From contig CAYFJU010000033.1 of NCBI GenBank assembly GCA_964343505.1, forward strand, positions 1 to 31,017: 31,017 nucleotides of DNA. Direction: 5' to 3'. Below the pieces are notes generated by a model. It saw only the letters and a program-made list of their open reading frames with translations. It searched no databases and was not told the origin of the DNA. Positions 15,413 through 23,592 of the stretch are shown here, in pieces. Both the position numbers and the translations under genes were made by a program. This DNA is from TCS55 sp964343505 (lineage in GTDB: Bacteria; Fidelibacterota; Marinisomatia; Marinisomatales; TCS55). How positions within the stretch are numbered: position 1 is the first letter of the stretch; each line of letters opens with the position of its first letter.

Positions 15413-18166
15413 ATGCGTAAAAAATTCTTAGATAAACTGGCACATCACATTTCATCGCGGCCCTGGTGGTCAGCACTGACACTGGTGATGTTAACCATCA
15501 TTTTTGGCGCAATGGCCGCCCAACTAAAAATGAAGACTGATTTCACCGATCTGATGCCGCAAGATGACCCGATGGTTAGTGAATATGATCGCATCATCAG
15601 TGAGTTCGACGGCGCCATGTCTATGTTAGTCGTAGCTGAGGGTGATCCGGCGAAACTGATACAATTTGCTGAAAAAACGGCCCCGGAGTTAGAAAAACTC
15701 ACCCAATTTTTTAAAAAAGTAGACTATCGCCTACCCAAAGACCTCATTGCTGAACATGCCCTTATGCTCATGAAAAGTGAGGACCTGGAGAATAATCGAA
15801 CTCTTTTTGAAAATCCCAACCTTACCTCATTCCTGAAAAATTTAAACGATACGTTTGAAAAAGAATATACCGGTTCCGGGGGCGGCTCCATTGAGGGTCA
15901 GGAGCAGGAACAGGGCGCCATTCGCTTTATGGATGGAATCCAGACGTTTACAAAAGAAATGGATCGGGCCATAGACGGCGACGTAGAAGGCGCCGGGGAA
16001 GCGGCTGCCGATGCCATCCTCATGGGCGACACCTACTATCGGAGCTGGGACAGGCAAATGCTTGTGATGCAGATCATTCCCAGTTTTGACTGGTTAAAGT
16101 TTGAAGCATACCCAAACTCGACCAACGCCGCGGAAAAAATTGTTAAAAAATATGCCAAAGAATTTGGTGTAGAAGCAGGCCTGTCAGGCGCCATACCTTT
16201 GCAACGGGATGAATTGCGGGCCATTGAAGAAGATTCGTTTACGATTACTTCTATTGCATTAATTGCAATTCTTGTGCTTTTCATTTTGGCCTTTCGAATG
16301 ATACTCAGCCCCATCCTCGCCATATTTACATTGATCTTTGGGGTTATCTGGGCCTTGGGCGTCACCTGGTTAGCGACCGGCGCATTAAATATGATGACGG
16401 CCATGATGGGTGTTATTCTGGTGGGGCTGGGAATTGATTTTTCTGTGCATATCATTGCTGCCTACAGTGAAAAACGTGCCGCAGGTGGCAGCGTTGCAGA
16501 GTCAATGCGATTTACATTTCAAAAAGCGGGGATCGGTGTACTCACGGGCGGGTTTACAACCGCTATGGCTTTTTTGACATTTTTATTTACTCGGACACAA
16601 GGGTTCAGGGAGTTTGGACTTTCACTTGGTCTGGGGATTATTATGACCATGGTAGCGGCCATCACAATTTTACCAACGATGCTGGTGATCAGAGAAAGGA
16701 TTATCGATAAACTGCGGCAATCCGGTAAGCTTAAACCGCCGAAAGATATTTCCTATCGGAGCCTGGGTGGATTTGCAAGCAAACTGGCCAGCAAACCGTT
16801 GGCTGCGATTGGAGCGGTTGTTGTGATCAGTGTGTTTGTTGGATGGCGAGGAAGTCAAATAGAATGGGATTACAATTATCTGAATATGGAGCCGGAGGCA
16901 TTAGAGTCTGTCATTCTACAGGAACGCATGATTGAAAAAATGGATATGAGTGCAGACTATGCTTACTTCACTGCCAGCAATTTACAGGAGGCCACAGACC
17001 TTACCAATAAAGCGAAAGAAATCAAATCGGCGGGGGTGGTGCGTTCCATTGTTGATTTTTTACCCGCTGAATCAGAACAGGTGAACCGTCAAGATATTGT
17101 CCGGAATATCAAACATAAAATCAAAGATGCTTACATAAACCCTGACTTATCGGACAGAGACATTGGGCTGCTTAAGGAAGAAATGCTGCGGCTTGAAGCC
17201 AATGTGATGGAAATCCAGGATATGGCGAACATCGGAAATCAGGAAAAGGTTTATTTAAAGACAGGTCTATTAGTGGGGGTTGCTCCGGAAGATGAAGATA
17301 GAACGATTATGGCCTGGCAAAGGGAATTGGTGCGCATGAATCCAGATATTGACACAGGAATCTTGTCGCAATTAGTAGAGCGCGTCCAGCAGTTCGGAAC
17401 AACAAAACAACAGCAATTAACACGGTTTCATCTGGATTTTGCGAATACGTTTAAGACCATGACGTTAAAAATGGCCAACCCGGAAGTGGTTACTTTAGAA
17501 ACCATTCCCGCAAACATCCGCGATCAGTATGTGGGAAAATCCGGAAACTTGTTTTTGGTAACTGTTTTCCCAAAATCAAACGTCTGGGATCAACTGTTTC
17601 TTGAACGGTTCGCCAATGAACTTGAGGCAGTAAGCGAACGGGCCACGGGAATCCCAATAGTTTACAGAAGGCTCATCAATCTGTTTTCTGAGGATGGTAA
17701 ATTTGCCACTGGTCTGGCGCTGGTCGTTATTTTTGTGATACTGTTAATGGATTTCCGCAGTCCCCGCAAGGCACTGTTGGCGGTGGTACCCCTCGGTGTA
17801 GGCACCTTGTGGATGCTGGGGGTCATGGAACTGTCCGGATTGTACTTAACCATGATGAATGCCATGGCAGTACCCATGATTATTGGTATCGGCGTGGATG
17901 ACGGCATACATGTAATTCACAGATACCAGATTGAAGGCAGAAAGAAACATAAAACAGTTTTTTCATCCACCGGCCGGGCAGTGCTCCTGACTTCACTCAC
18001 AACGATGTTAGGGTTTGGTTCTCTGACTTTTGCCACCTACCGGGGATTGGGCTCCATGGGTACGGCCTTATTCATTGGTGTGGGCACCTGTTTCTTGGCC
18101 ACCGTGCTGGTGATCCCGGCGATCATGGGCTGGGTGGAAAAAATGAAAGGCAGAAATAATGGGTAA
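15413..18166 (+). CDS. MMPL/RND family exporter (HpnN-like lipid transporter)
   Basis: A proton-driven inner-membrane transporter of 917 aa starting behind AGAGGAGA. The layout is a duplicated RND unit: TM1 (about 19-36), a large periplasmic loop (37-275), TM2-6 (about 276-425), TM7 (about 463-478), a second loop and TM8-12 (about 725-910). Proton-relay aspartates sit in the matching helices: GLGIDFSVH (D342) and GIGVDDGIH (D829/D830). The size, the missing adaptor (HlyD) gene and the LolA-like neighbour match the MMPL/HpnN type that moves lipids or hopanoid-like molecules. With the barrel protein it could form an inner- to outer-membrane route. Substrate unknown. Confidence 0.9.
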   Translation: MRKKFLDKLAHHISSRPWWSALTLVMLTIIFGAMAAQLKMKTDFTDLMPQDDPMVSEYDRIISEFDGAMSMLVVAEGDPAKLIQFAEKTAPELEKLTQFFKKVDYRLPKDLIAEHALMLMKSEDLENNRTLFENPNLTSFLKNLNDTFEKEYTGSGGGSIEGQEQEQGAIRFMDGIQTFTKEMDRAIDGDVEGAGEAAADAILMGDTYYRSWDRQMLVMQIIPSFDWLKFEAYPNSTNAAEKIVKKYAKEFGVEAGLSGAIPLQRDELRAIEEDSFTITSIALIAILVLFILAFRMILSPILAIFTLIFGVIWALGVTWLATGALNMMTAMMGVILVGLGIDFSVHIIAAYSEKRAAGGSVAESMRFTFQKAGIGVLTGGFTTAMAFLTFLFTRTQGFREFGLSLGLGIIMTMVAAITILPTMLVIRERIIDKLRQSGKLKPPKDISYRSLGGFASKLASKPLAAIGAVVVISVFVGWRGSQIEWDYNYLNMEPEALESVILQERMIEKMDMSADYAYFTASNLQEATDLTNKAKEIKSAGVVRSIVDFLPAESEQVNRQDIVRNIKHKIKDAYINPDLSDRDIGLLKEEMLRLEANVMEIQDMANIGNQEKVYLKTGLLVGVAPEDEDRTIMAWQRELVRMNPDIDTGILSQLVERVQQFGTTKQQQLTRFHLDFANTFKTMTLKMANPEVVTLETIPANIRDQYVGKSGNLFLVTVFPKSNVWDQLFLERFANELEAVSERATGIPIVYRRLINLFSEDGKFATGLALVVIFVILLMDFRSPRKALLAVVPLGVGTLWMLGVMELSGLYLTMMNAMAVPMIIGIGVDDGIHVIHRYQIEGRKKHKTVFSSTGRAVLLTSLTTMLGFGSLTFATYRGLGSMGTALFIGVGTCFLATVLVIPAIMGWVEKMKGRNNG

Positions 18167-18590
18167 AAGTAAACATGTGGGCAGTTGTTTCTGTGGCAAC
18201 ATTCAATTCGAAATAATCGTGACCGACGGACCCGTCGCCGCCTGCCATTGCTTAGATTGCCGCAAGTCCAGCGGAGCCCCTTTCATGGTTTTTGTGGAAT
18301 TGGATAAAGAGAATTATATTATTAAATCAGGCACTCCTCATGCGATTCAATATGCTGAAGGCATTAAAAGGCGAACATTTTGTCGGGATTGCGGTTCTGC
18401 CCTTTCCTATGAAAATATAAAAGTTCCTCATTTAATTGATGTGAATACAATGTTGTTGGAGAAACCGGAAGATTTCCCCATTCAATATCATGTATGGACA
18501 AAACGCAAGCTACCGGGGATTATAATTGACAAAGGCATTTCCCAATTCCGGGAAAATTCCGACCGCTGGGAAAATTTTCAACACGACTGA
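18159..18590 (+). CDS. GFA (CENP-V-type) zinc-domain protein
   Basis: A small cytosolic zinc protein of 143 aa. All ligand cysteines of the family are present: C10-x-C12 (GSCFCGNIQFE), C29-x-C31-x-x-C34 (CHCLDCRKSSG) and C75-x-x-C78 (FCRDCGSALSY). The family is named after a glutathione-dependent formaldehyde-activating enzyme, but most members have no proven activity. It overlaps the RND gene by 8 bp, so it is translated from the same message. Whether it takes part in the exporter pathway or is a passenger is not visible. Confidence 0.85.
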   Translation: MGKSKHVGSCFCGNIQFEIIVTDGPVAACHCLDCRKSSGAPFMVFVELDKENYIIKSGTPHAIQYAEGIKRRTFCRDCGSALSYENIKVPHLIDVNTMLLEKPEDFPIQYHVWTKRKLPGIIIDKGISQFRENSDRWENFQHD

Positions 18591-18621
18591 TTACCTTTTA
18601 AAATGAAGGGCGTAGAGCACC

Positions 18622-18650
18622 TTGACACTTTTGCACTGTAACATTATAAC
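18622..18650 (+). promoter_or_regulatory. Strong sigma-70-type promoter for pabABC
   Basis: TTGACA (18622-18627), a 17-nt spacer and TATAAC (18645-18650) match the consensus at 11 of 12 positions with ideal spacing. Transcription would start near 18657, giving a leaderless or nearly leaderless message for the ATG at 18660, or a leader of about 21 nt for the ATG at 18678. Confidence 0.7.
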
Positions 18651-18677
18651 ACTGCCCTCATGTTTTTAATTTCCATC

Positions 18678-19238
18678 ATGGTTTTACTCATCGACAACTA
18701 TGATTCATTCACCTACAACTTGGTCCAGGCCATGGGTATGCTTGGTACCAAAGTTGTTGTAAAGGCCAGCGATCAAATCAATTTCAATGATATTGAAAGC
18801 TTAAAGCCCGAGCGCATTATCATATCCCCGGGGCCGGGAAAGCCTTCAGATGCCGGTAATTCATGCACTATCATTGAGGCTTTTGCGGAGCGCCTGCCAA
18901 TATTGGGCGTCTGCTTGGGGCATCAATGCATCGGCGCTGTGTTTGGCGCTAATGTTCAACCGGCCAAGCGCATCCTCCACGGTAAAACATCCTTAATTCA
19001 CCATAACCAGACCGATCTGTTTGCGGATCTGCCTACACCCTTTCAGGCCGCCCGTTACCATTCCCTGGCCATTGATGCTGTCCCCGACAGCTTTGAGAAA
19101 TCAGCCTGGACCAACGACGGTGAAATCATGGCCATCCGCCACAAATCAAAGCCCCTTTTTGGGGTCCAATTTCATCCCGAATCCTTTTTTACTCCCATGG
19201 GCTCCTCCCTGTTAGAAAATTTTCTCCATGCCCATTAA
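18678..19238 (+). CDS. pabA: Aminodeoxychorismate/anthranilate synthase glutamine amidotransferase subunit
   Basis: Hydrolyses glutamine and passes ammonia to PabB (4-amino-4-deoxychorismate synthesis, folate branch). It is a class I glutamine amidotransferase of 186 aa: MVLLIDNYDSFTYNL at the start, IISPGPGKPSDAG, nucleophile C79 in LGVCLGHQ, and H166/E168 in GVQFHPESF. I chose the ATG at 18678 because family members begin MxLLIDNYDSF; an ATG at 18660 adds six residues and could be used if the mRNA is leaderless. Neither has a ribosome site. It overlaps pabB by 11 bp. The subunit may also serve anthranilate synthase, since no trpE is in view. Confidence 0.9.
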   Translation: MVLLIDNYDSFTYNLVQAMGMLGTKVVVKASDQINFNDIESLKPERIIISPGPGKPSDAGNSCTIIEAFAERLPILGVCLGHQCIGAVFGANVQPAKRILHGKTSLIHHNQTDLFADLPTPFQAARYHSLAIDAVPDSFEKSAWTNDGEIMAIRHKSKPLFGVQFHPESFFTPMGSSLLENFLHAH

Positions 19239-20394
19239 AGTCCGCACAATAGAGGAATTGCTACAGCAGATTCCGTCTGGGAGTAAGCCGGTGATTTTTA
19301 GTGAAGGCCCGAACAAAGGTTGGGGGAAATGGGTCGCCTGGAACCCCGTCGCGGAATTATCCTTATCATTGGAGGATGATTCTTACGATTTGATTCGTTT
19401 TGTTAAAAAGCATAAAGATTTGTTTTTGGCTGGATTTCTGTCCTACGAAGCAGGAATGAAACAGCTTGGCGTTATGTCGAAGCATTCAGGGGGAACGATA
19501 CCAGCCATTCATTTCCGGGCCTACGATCAATTTGGCTCATTTGAGGTCAGCACGACCGCACTCATTTGTGAGCGGGATCATTATGGCATTGGCGCTTTTG
19601 AACCTCAAATTACAGCGAAAGAATATGCTCAGAATTTTCAAAAAATAATCGCCCATATCCGTTCTGGGAATTTTTATCAGTTGAATTATACACATGCCTT
19701 GAAGGGGGAAACAACCAGACCGCCACGGGAGGTATTCAACGCCCTTTTGAACGATAATATAGTTTCCCTTGCCGCCTATTTCGAAGATCAGCACTGGGCC
19801 ATCCACAGTCTGTCCCCGGAACGGTTTATCAAAGTTAAGAATGGAGTAATTAAAACTGAACCGATCAAAGGCACCCGACCCCGCGGTGTGGGGAAAGAAG
19901 ATGAGCGCCTGGTGAAGGAATTGCTGGAGAGTGAAAAGGAACAGGCGGAATTATACATGATTATTGACCTGTTGCGGAATGACTTGGGGAAAGTGTGTGA
20001 AACGGGGTCCGTAAAAGTTTTGGAAGCTAAATCGGTGCGGAGACTGTCGAAAGTGATGCACACCTACGGTGTGATTGAGGGACGAATTAAAGCTGACATT
20101 CATCCGATTGAAGCGCTGTTGTCCATGTGTCCGGGAGGATCTATCTCCGGCTGTCCTAAAAAGCGTGCCGTTGAGATTATCAATGAATTAGAAAATTATC
20201 AACGTGGTGTTTACACAGGCACCGTAGGATTTATACATCCCGATGGAACAATGGATTTTAATATTGCCATCCGAACCGTAGTTCAGGAAGGAAACGTTCT
20301 GACTTTGGGGGTAGGGGGCGGCATTACGATTGACTCCAATGAAACAGAAGAATATGAAGAAACGCTGGCCAAAGCGGCCTCTTTCCAACCGTAA
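19228..20394 (+). CDS. pabB: Aminodeoxychorismate synthase component I
   Basis: Aminates chorismate to 4-amino-4-deoxychorismate using ammonia from PabA. It is a chorismate-binding enzyme of 388 aa, with the N-terminal region shorter than in E. coli PabB. The motif PIKGTRPRG carries K214, the lysine that marks PabB; anthranilate synthases have alanine at this place. Others: SGNFYQLNYTHA, ELYMIIDLLRNDLG, CPGGSISGCPKKRAVEII, YTGTVGFI and GVGGGITIDSNETEEYEE. It overlaps pabA by 11 bp. A hairpin repeat lies between it and pabC. Confidence 0.93.
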   Translation: MPIKVRTIEELLQQIPSGSKPVIFSEGPNKGWGKWVAWNPVAELSLSLEDDSYDLIRFVKKHKDLFLAGFLSYEAGMKQLGVMSKHSGGTIPAIHFRAYDQFGSFEVSTTALICERDHYGIGAFEPQITAKEYAQNFQKIIAHIRSGNFYQLNYTHALKGETTRPPREVFNALLNDNIVSLAAYFEDQHWAIHSLSPERFIKVKNGVIKTEPIKGTRPRGVGKEDERLVKELLESEKEQAELYMIIDLLRNDLGKVCETGSVKVLEAKSVRRLSKVMHTYGVIEGRIKADIHPIEALLSMCPGGSISGCPKKRAVEIINELENYQRGVYTGTVGFIHPDGTMDFNIAIRTVVQEGNVLTLGVGGGITIDSNETEEYEETLAKAASFQP

Positions 20395-20407
20395 GATGGA
20401 ATGCGAT

Positions 20408-20440
20408 AGCTTTACTAAACTTTGGTAGTTTAGTAAAGCT
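20408..20440. repeat. Long perfect hairpin between pabB and pabC
   Basis: AGCTTTACTAAACT and AGTTTAGTAAAGCT form a perfect 14-bp stem with the loop TTGGT. It fills most of the 77-nt gap. No U tract follows on either strand, so it is more likely a dispersed palindromic repeat or an mRNA-processing/stability element than an intrinsic terminator. Confidence 0.65.
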
Positions 20441-20471
20441 CAGGGTCGTACTTAAGGATTAGATTTAGGCA

Positions 20472-21335
20472 ATGATAGAAGCACTCATCAATGGAAAGTG
20501 GGAAAAAGTACCGGAAGAACAACTCACATTCGGCGCTGAGACCTTCGCCTATGCATCGGGACTCTATGAAACACTGCGCACATTAAATTATCACCCGGTC
20601 TTTTTGGAACCGCATTTGGATAGACTGCTGAATACGGCACGGCGGATCGGTCTAAAAATCACATACTCCCGCGATGAAATCCGATACATGTTGCAGGAAG
20701 TCATTAACAGCTTTCCAGACCCGGATCAGCGCTTGCGTGTTCTGGCCGTGCCTCATTATCTAATCATTTACACCTCTGCCTTGGGTTTGGTTCCGGCCAT
20801 TTATGAGGGCGTGTCGGTTAAATCGGTCCAGTCCAAACGGCCCCACCCGGAAATCAAAACAACCGATTACAGCAGTTGCTTGAAGGCTTGGGAAAAAGCC
20901 CAGGATGTAGGTTGCTTCGAGGCGATTTTAGTCGATGAAAAGGGTGATATTTATGAAGGCAGCCGTAGCAATGTATTTTGGGTGGCGGGGAATAATCTCA
21001 TGACTCGCAAAACCGATGTTTTGCCCGGCGTTACGCGCCAGACCATCCTCTCCCACGCGCTCTTCCCGGTGACTTTTGGGCGGTTGAATCAGGACCATTT
21101 GACAAAAGTGGATGAACTGTTTATTACCAACAGCGGTTCAGGCATAGTGCCTGTGAGCCGAGTCAATGGTAAAGTGCTCGGGAATGGGCAACCCGGAAAA
21201 CTAACTCAGGAATTGATGCAACACTATGAAAGGTGGGTGCAGGAAAATGTCCAAGCGGAAATTAAGTTGACCGATAATCGATCAATTGAAAAGTCGTCTT
21301 CCCTTCCTGGATGCGATACCAATTCCCGGGGCTAA
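20472..21335 (+). CDS. pabC: Aminodeoxychorismate lyase (class IV aminotransferase fold)
   Basis: Removes pyruvate from 4-amino-4-deoxychorismate to give 4-aminobenzoate, completing the pabABC set. It is a fold-type IV PLP protein of 287 aa. The Schiff-base lysine is most likely K129 (EIKTTDYSSCL); E162 in YEGSRSNVFW and the phosphate-binding PGVTR follow; FITNSGSGIVPV is the C-terminal family block. Branched-chain or D-amino-acid aminotransferases share these motifs; the pabAB context decides the call. The last about 25 residues run antisense through the 3' end of the convergent FG-GAP gene (74-bp overlap) and look like a non-conserved tail. Confidence 0.87.
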   Translation: MIEALINGKWEKVPEEQLTFGAETFAYASGLYETLRTLNYHPVFLEPHLDRLLNTARRIGLKITYSRDEIRYMLQEVINSFPDPDQRLRVLAVPHYLIIYTSALGLVPAIYEGVSVKSVQSKRPHPEIKTTDYSSCLKAWEKAQDVGCFEAILVDEKGDIYEGSRSNVFWVAGNNLMTRKTDVLPGVTRQTILSHALFPVTFGRLNQDHLTKVDELFITNSGSGIVPVSRVNGKVLGNGQPGKLTQELMQHYERWVQENVQAEIKLTDNRSIEKSSSLPGCDTNSRG

Positions 21336-23421
21336 TTTCCTCAAAAGTTTGGATGATGCCAGATCCCGGCCAAAATACATTCACAGCTTTTATATTACTT
21401 TCTTTTCCTAAACCGATCATCTGATCCAAGGGATTTCCACCAAAACTGCCGCCGCTGGAAACGGTGCGGTAAATGATACGGCCGCTTTCCAACACAACTT
21501 CGATCCGTGCTCCTATAGCCAGTTTGTTGGTCTGAGTTCCTCTAAGGGATAATCCAATCCAACGGTTATCCCACCCGCCGGGGTTTTCAAATAAGACATT
21601 TTGATAAACGCTCCCTTCATAGGCGCCCCCCATTACAGCATGGACATCCTGGTCCCCATCACTATCCAAGTCAGCGAAGGAGACGCCGTGGCCTTTCTGC
21701 AAGTGACCAAAGCGTCCCTGAAAGGTGATGTCATCAAATGACTGACCGTTTTTACTTAAAAACATGCGGTTGGGCTGAATAGAGCGGTAGTCCGGATCCC
21801 CCGTGCCGGCATAAAGATCAAGAAAGCCATCTTGATTTAAATCGCCGAAATTGCAGCCCATCGTTAACAGGGGATGGTCCATATTTGCCGCTTCAGTTAC
21901 ATCCGTGAAAGTCCCGTCTTTATTATTCCGATACAGTCTCGGTGATTCACCGCTATGTTTCATCCCCATATAATCCATGGCTACATCCCCGGAGGTGTTT
22001 TCATATCCCGAGACCCAGATATCTTCCCAGCCGTCATTGTTATAATCCCAAAACCAAGCGGGAAAACTATTCAATGGCTTCGTGACACCAGCTGATTTCG
22101 ATATTTCCTTAAACTGCCAATCAAGCTCTTCCCCACCATTTTGAAATAAAAGGTTGGGCTCCCCAAGGCGAGAAACATATAGATCCATCAGGCCGTCATT
22201 ATTTATATCACCCCAGACAGCAGCCTTTACAAACCCGATTACATTCAATCCGACCGACTGGGCAATTTCCGTAAATGTCCCATCGCCATTATTCTGATAA
22301 AGTTCAGAAATGTGGTAAGCATCTTCGGTTGTTTCATTGCCGATGAAAATATCGAGCCAGCCGTCATTGTTGAAATCTCCCCATGAGGCCGTTTGCGTCG
22401 GATGTTCAGAATAAATGTCCGCTGAAATGGTTACATCGGTAAAAGTGCCGTCACCCTTGTTTTTGAGCAGGGAGTTCGGGTGTTTCCCATCTTCCCCAAA
22501 CCATCCGCCCCGCAGAACGAACACATCCGCATACCCGTCATTGTTGTAATCACCGTGGACCATATTCAGTCCACCCGTAATTCCTGTCAAGTTTGCGGAT
22601 GAGGTATTGTTGGTAAACCGGCCTGAACCATCATTGGTGAAATATTGAATTTGATTATCCACGCCCCAAGAAGAAACTAAAATATCAAAATCGCCATCCT
22701 GGTCAAAATCTTCGGTGATGGAACCTCCCGCCAGGCTGATATGGTCTAAGCCAACTTCGGCGGCAATTTCTTTGAATTCAGGAAAGTGGATTGAATCGGA
22801 AGGCGCCAGATGTGGAATCAGCCATTTTTTCGGGACACCAGTGGGATACTCCCCTTGCACCATGTAGGCCAAGTTCAGCAGCCAGCGATAAACAAATTCA
22901 TCGGGGTTATTTACCAATAGCTTCCTATAAATGCGGATGGCATTTTCAGCGCCGGTTTTATCACGGTGAATCCCGGCCCCGCGAATGGGGATGATGCAGG
23001 ATTCGGGATTGTGCCCATCCAGGCAATTGGTTTCCTCCCCCAGCCGCAGGTGGGTAATGGCCAAAAGGTCATGAAGGGCTGTCATAAATTCCCGGGGTGG
23101 TTTTATTCCCAGTGAATCAATGGTATGGATCACCTCATTGTAGGCCTCCACCGCTTGGCGCGTGAATCCCGCATTCAGCATTTCATTGGCAATGAAAGCT
23201 TGGTGCTGCAGCGTCGCCGCCATGTGTTCATCATGGGTTTGGTTCTGGAGCCAAGCAAGCCGTTTTTTATTGGCATACAGATTTGATTCCGGGTTGACCG
23301 ATTCTGTTTTTTCAGAAAGGATTCGGATCATATCTTTATGGCTTTTCATTTCAGAGCCATTCATCTGGCAGCTAAGGAAAAAGCAAAAGGAAGTGAAAAG
23401 GGCGTATTTTTTAGGGGGCAT
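21262..23421 (-). CDS. FG-GAP/VCBS repeat lipoprotein with ASPIC/UnbV domain (CRTAC1-like)
   Basis: A surface or periplasmic propeller protein of 719 aa. The N-terminus MPPKKYALFTSFCFFLSC has a lipobox-like cysteine at 18. Residues about 30-190 are helical and TPR-like. Then come seven calcium-loop FG-GAP repeats with the D-x-D/N-x-D-G pattern: DFDQDGDFDI, DYNNDGYADV, DFNNDGWLDI, DINNDGLMDL, DYNNDGWEDI, DLNQDGFLDL and DLDSDGDQDV. The C-terminal about 100 residues (GARIEVVLESGR ... SGGSFGG ... VNVFWPGSG) are the ASPIC/UnbV domain. Such proteins are abundant in marine FCB and Planctomycetes genomes; function is unknown, with a binding or adhesion role likely. No strong ribosome site precedes the ATG. 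Confidence 0.9.
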   Translation of the reverse strand: MPPKKYALFTSFCFFLSCQMNGSEMKSHKDMIRILSEKTESVNPESNLYANKKRLAWLQNQTHDEHMAATLQHQAFIANEMLNAGFTRQAVEAYNEVIHTIDSLGIKPPREFMTALHDLLAITHLRLGEETNCLDGHNPESCIIPIRGAGIHRDKTGAENAIRIYRKLLVNNPDEFVYRWLLNLAYMVQGEYPTGVPKKWLIPHLAPSDSIHFPEFKEIAAEVGLDHISLAGGSITEDFDQDGDFDILVSSWGVDNQIQYFTNDGSGRFTNNTSSANLTGITGGLNMVHGDYNNDGYADVFVLRGGWFGEDGKHPNSLLKNKGDGTFTDVTISADIYSEHPTQTASWGDFNNDGWLDIFIGNETTEDAYHISELYQNNGDGTFTEIAQSVGLNVIGFVKAAVWGDINNDGLMDLYVSRLGEPNLLFQNGGEELDWQFKEISKSAGVTKPLNSFPAWFWDYNNDGWEDIWVSGYENTSGDVAMDYMGMKHSGESPRLYRNNKDGTFTDVTEAANMDHPLLTMGCNFGDLNQDGFLDLYAGTGDPDYRSIQPNRMFLSKNGQSFDDITFQGRFGHLQKGHGVSFADLDSDGDQDVHAVMGGAYEGSVYQNVLFENPGGWDNRWIGLSLRGTQTNKLAIGARIEVVLESGRIIYRTVSSGGSFGGNPLDQMIGLGKESNIKAVNVFWPGSGIIQTFEEISPGNWYRIQEGKTTFQLIDYRST

Positions 23422-23510
23422 ATTTTATTGAGAATTTTAGCGGACAAATTTAATGGATGCATGTGTATATTCAGCGGCATTTTAAACAGAAGACACCAAG
23501 TTTGAGGAGG

Positions 23511-23551
23511 GCGTCATCTGTGATTTTTGTATCACATGCGATCCATGACGC
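23511..23551. promoter_or_regulatory. Nested inverted repeats upstream of the tandem propeller genes
   Basis: An outer pair GCGTCAT (23511-23517) / ATGACGC (23545-23551) encloses an inner pair TGTGAT (23519-23524) / ATCACA (23531-23536) with loop TTTTGT. The inner pair resembles a CRP/FNR-family half-site dyad, but with 8 rather than 6 nt between TGTGA and TCACA. It lies 41-82 nt before the ATG at 23593, in the 171-nt divergent gap. It could be an operator or a structured 5' leader. Confidence 0.4.
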
Positions 23552-23592
23552 ACGACTCAATTTGAATTTTCTATGATTATTGAGGAGAAATA

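Noticed and set aside
16036..16455. Minus-strand 139-codon frame
   Set aside because: It is antisense to transmembrane segments of the RND exporter; no start signal or family motif.
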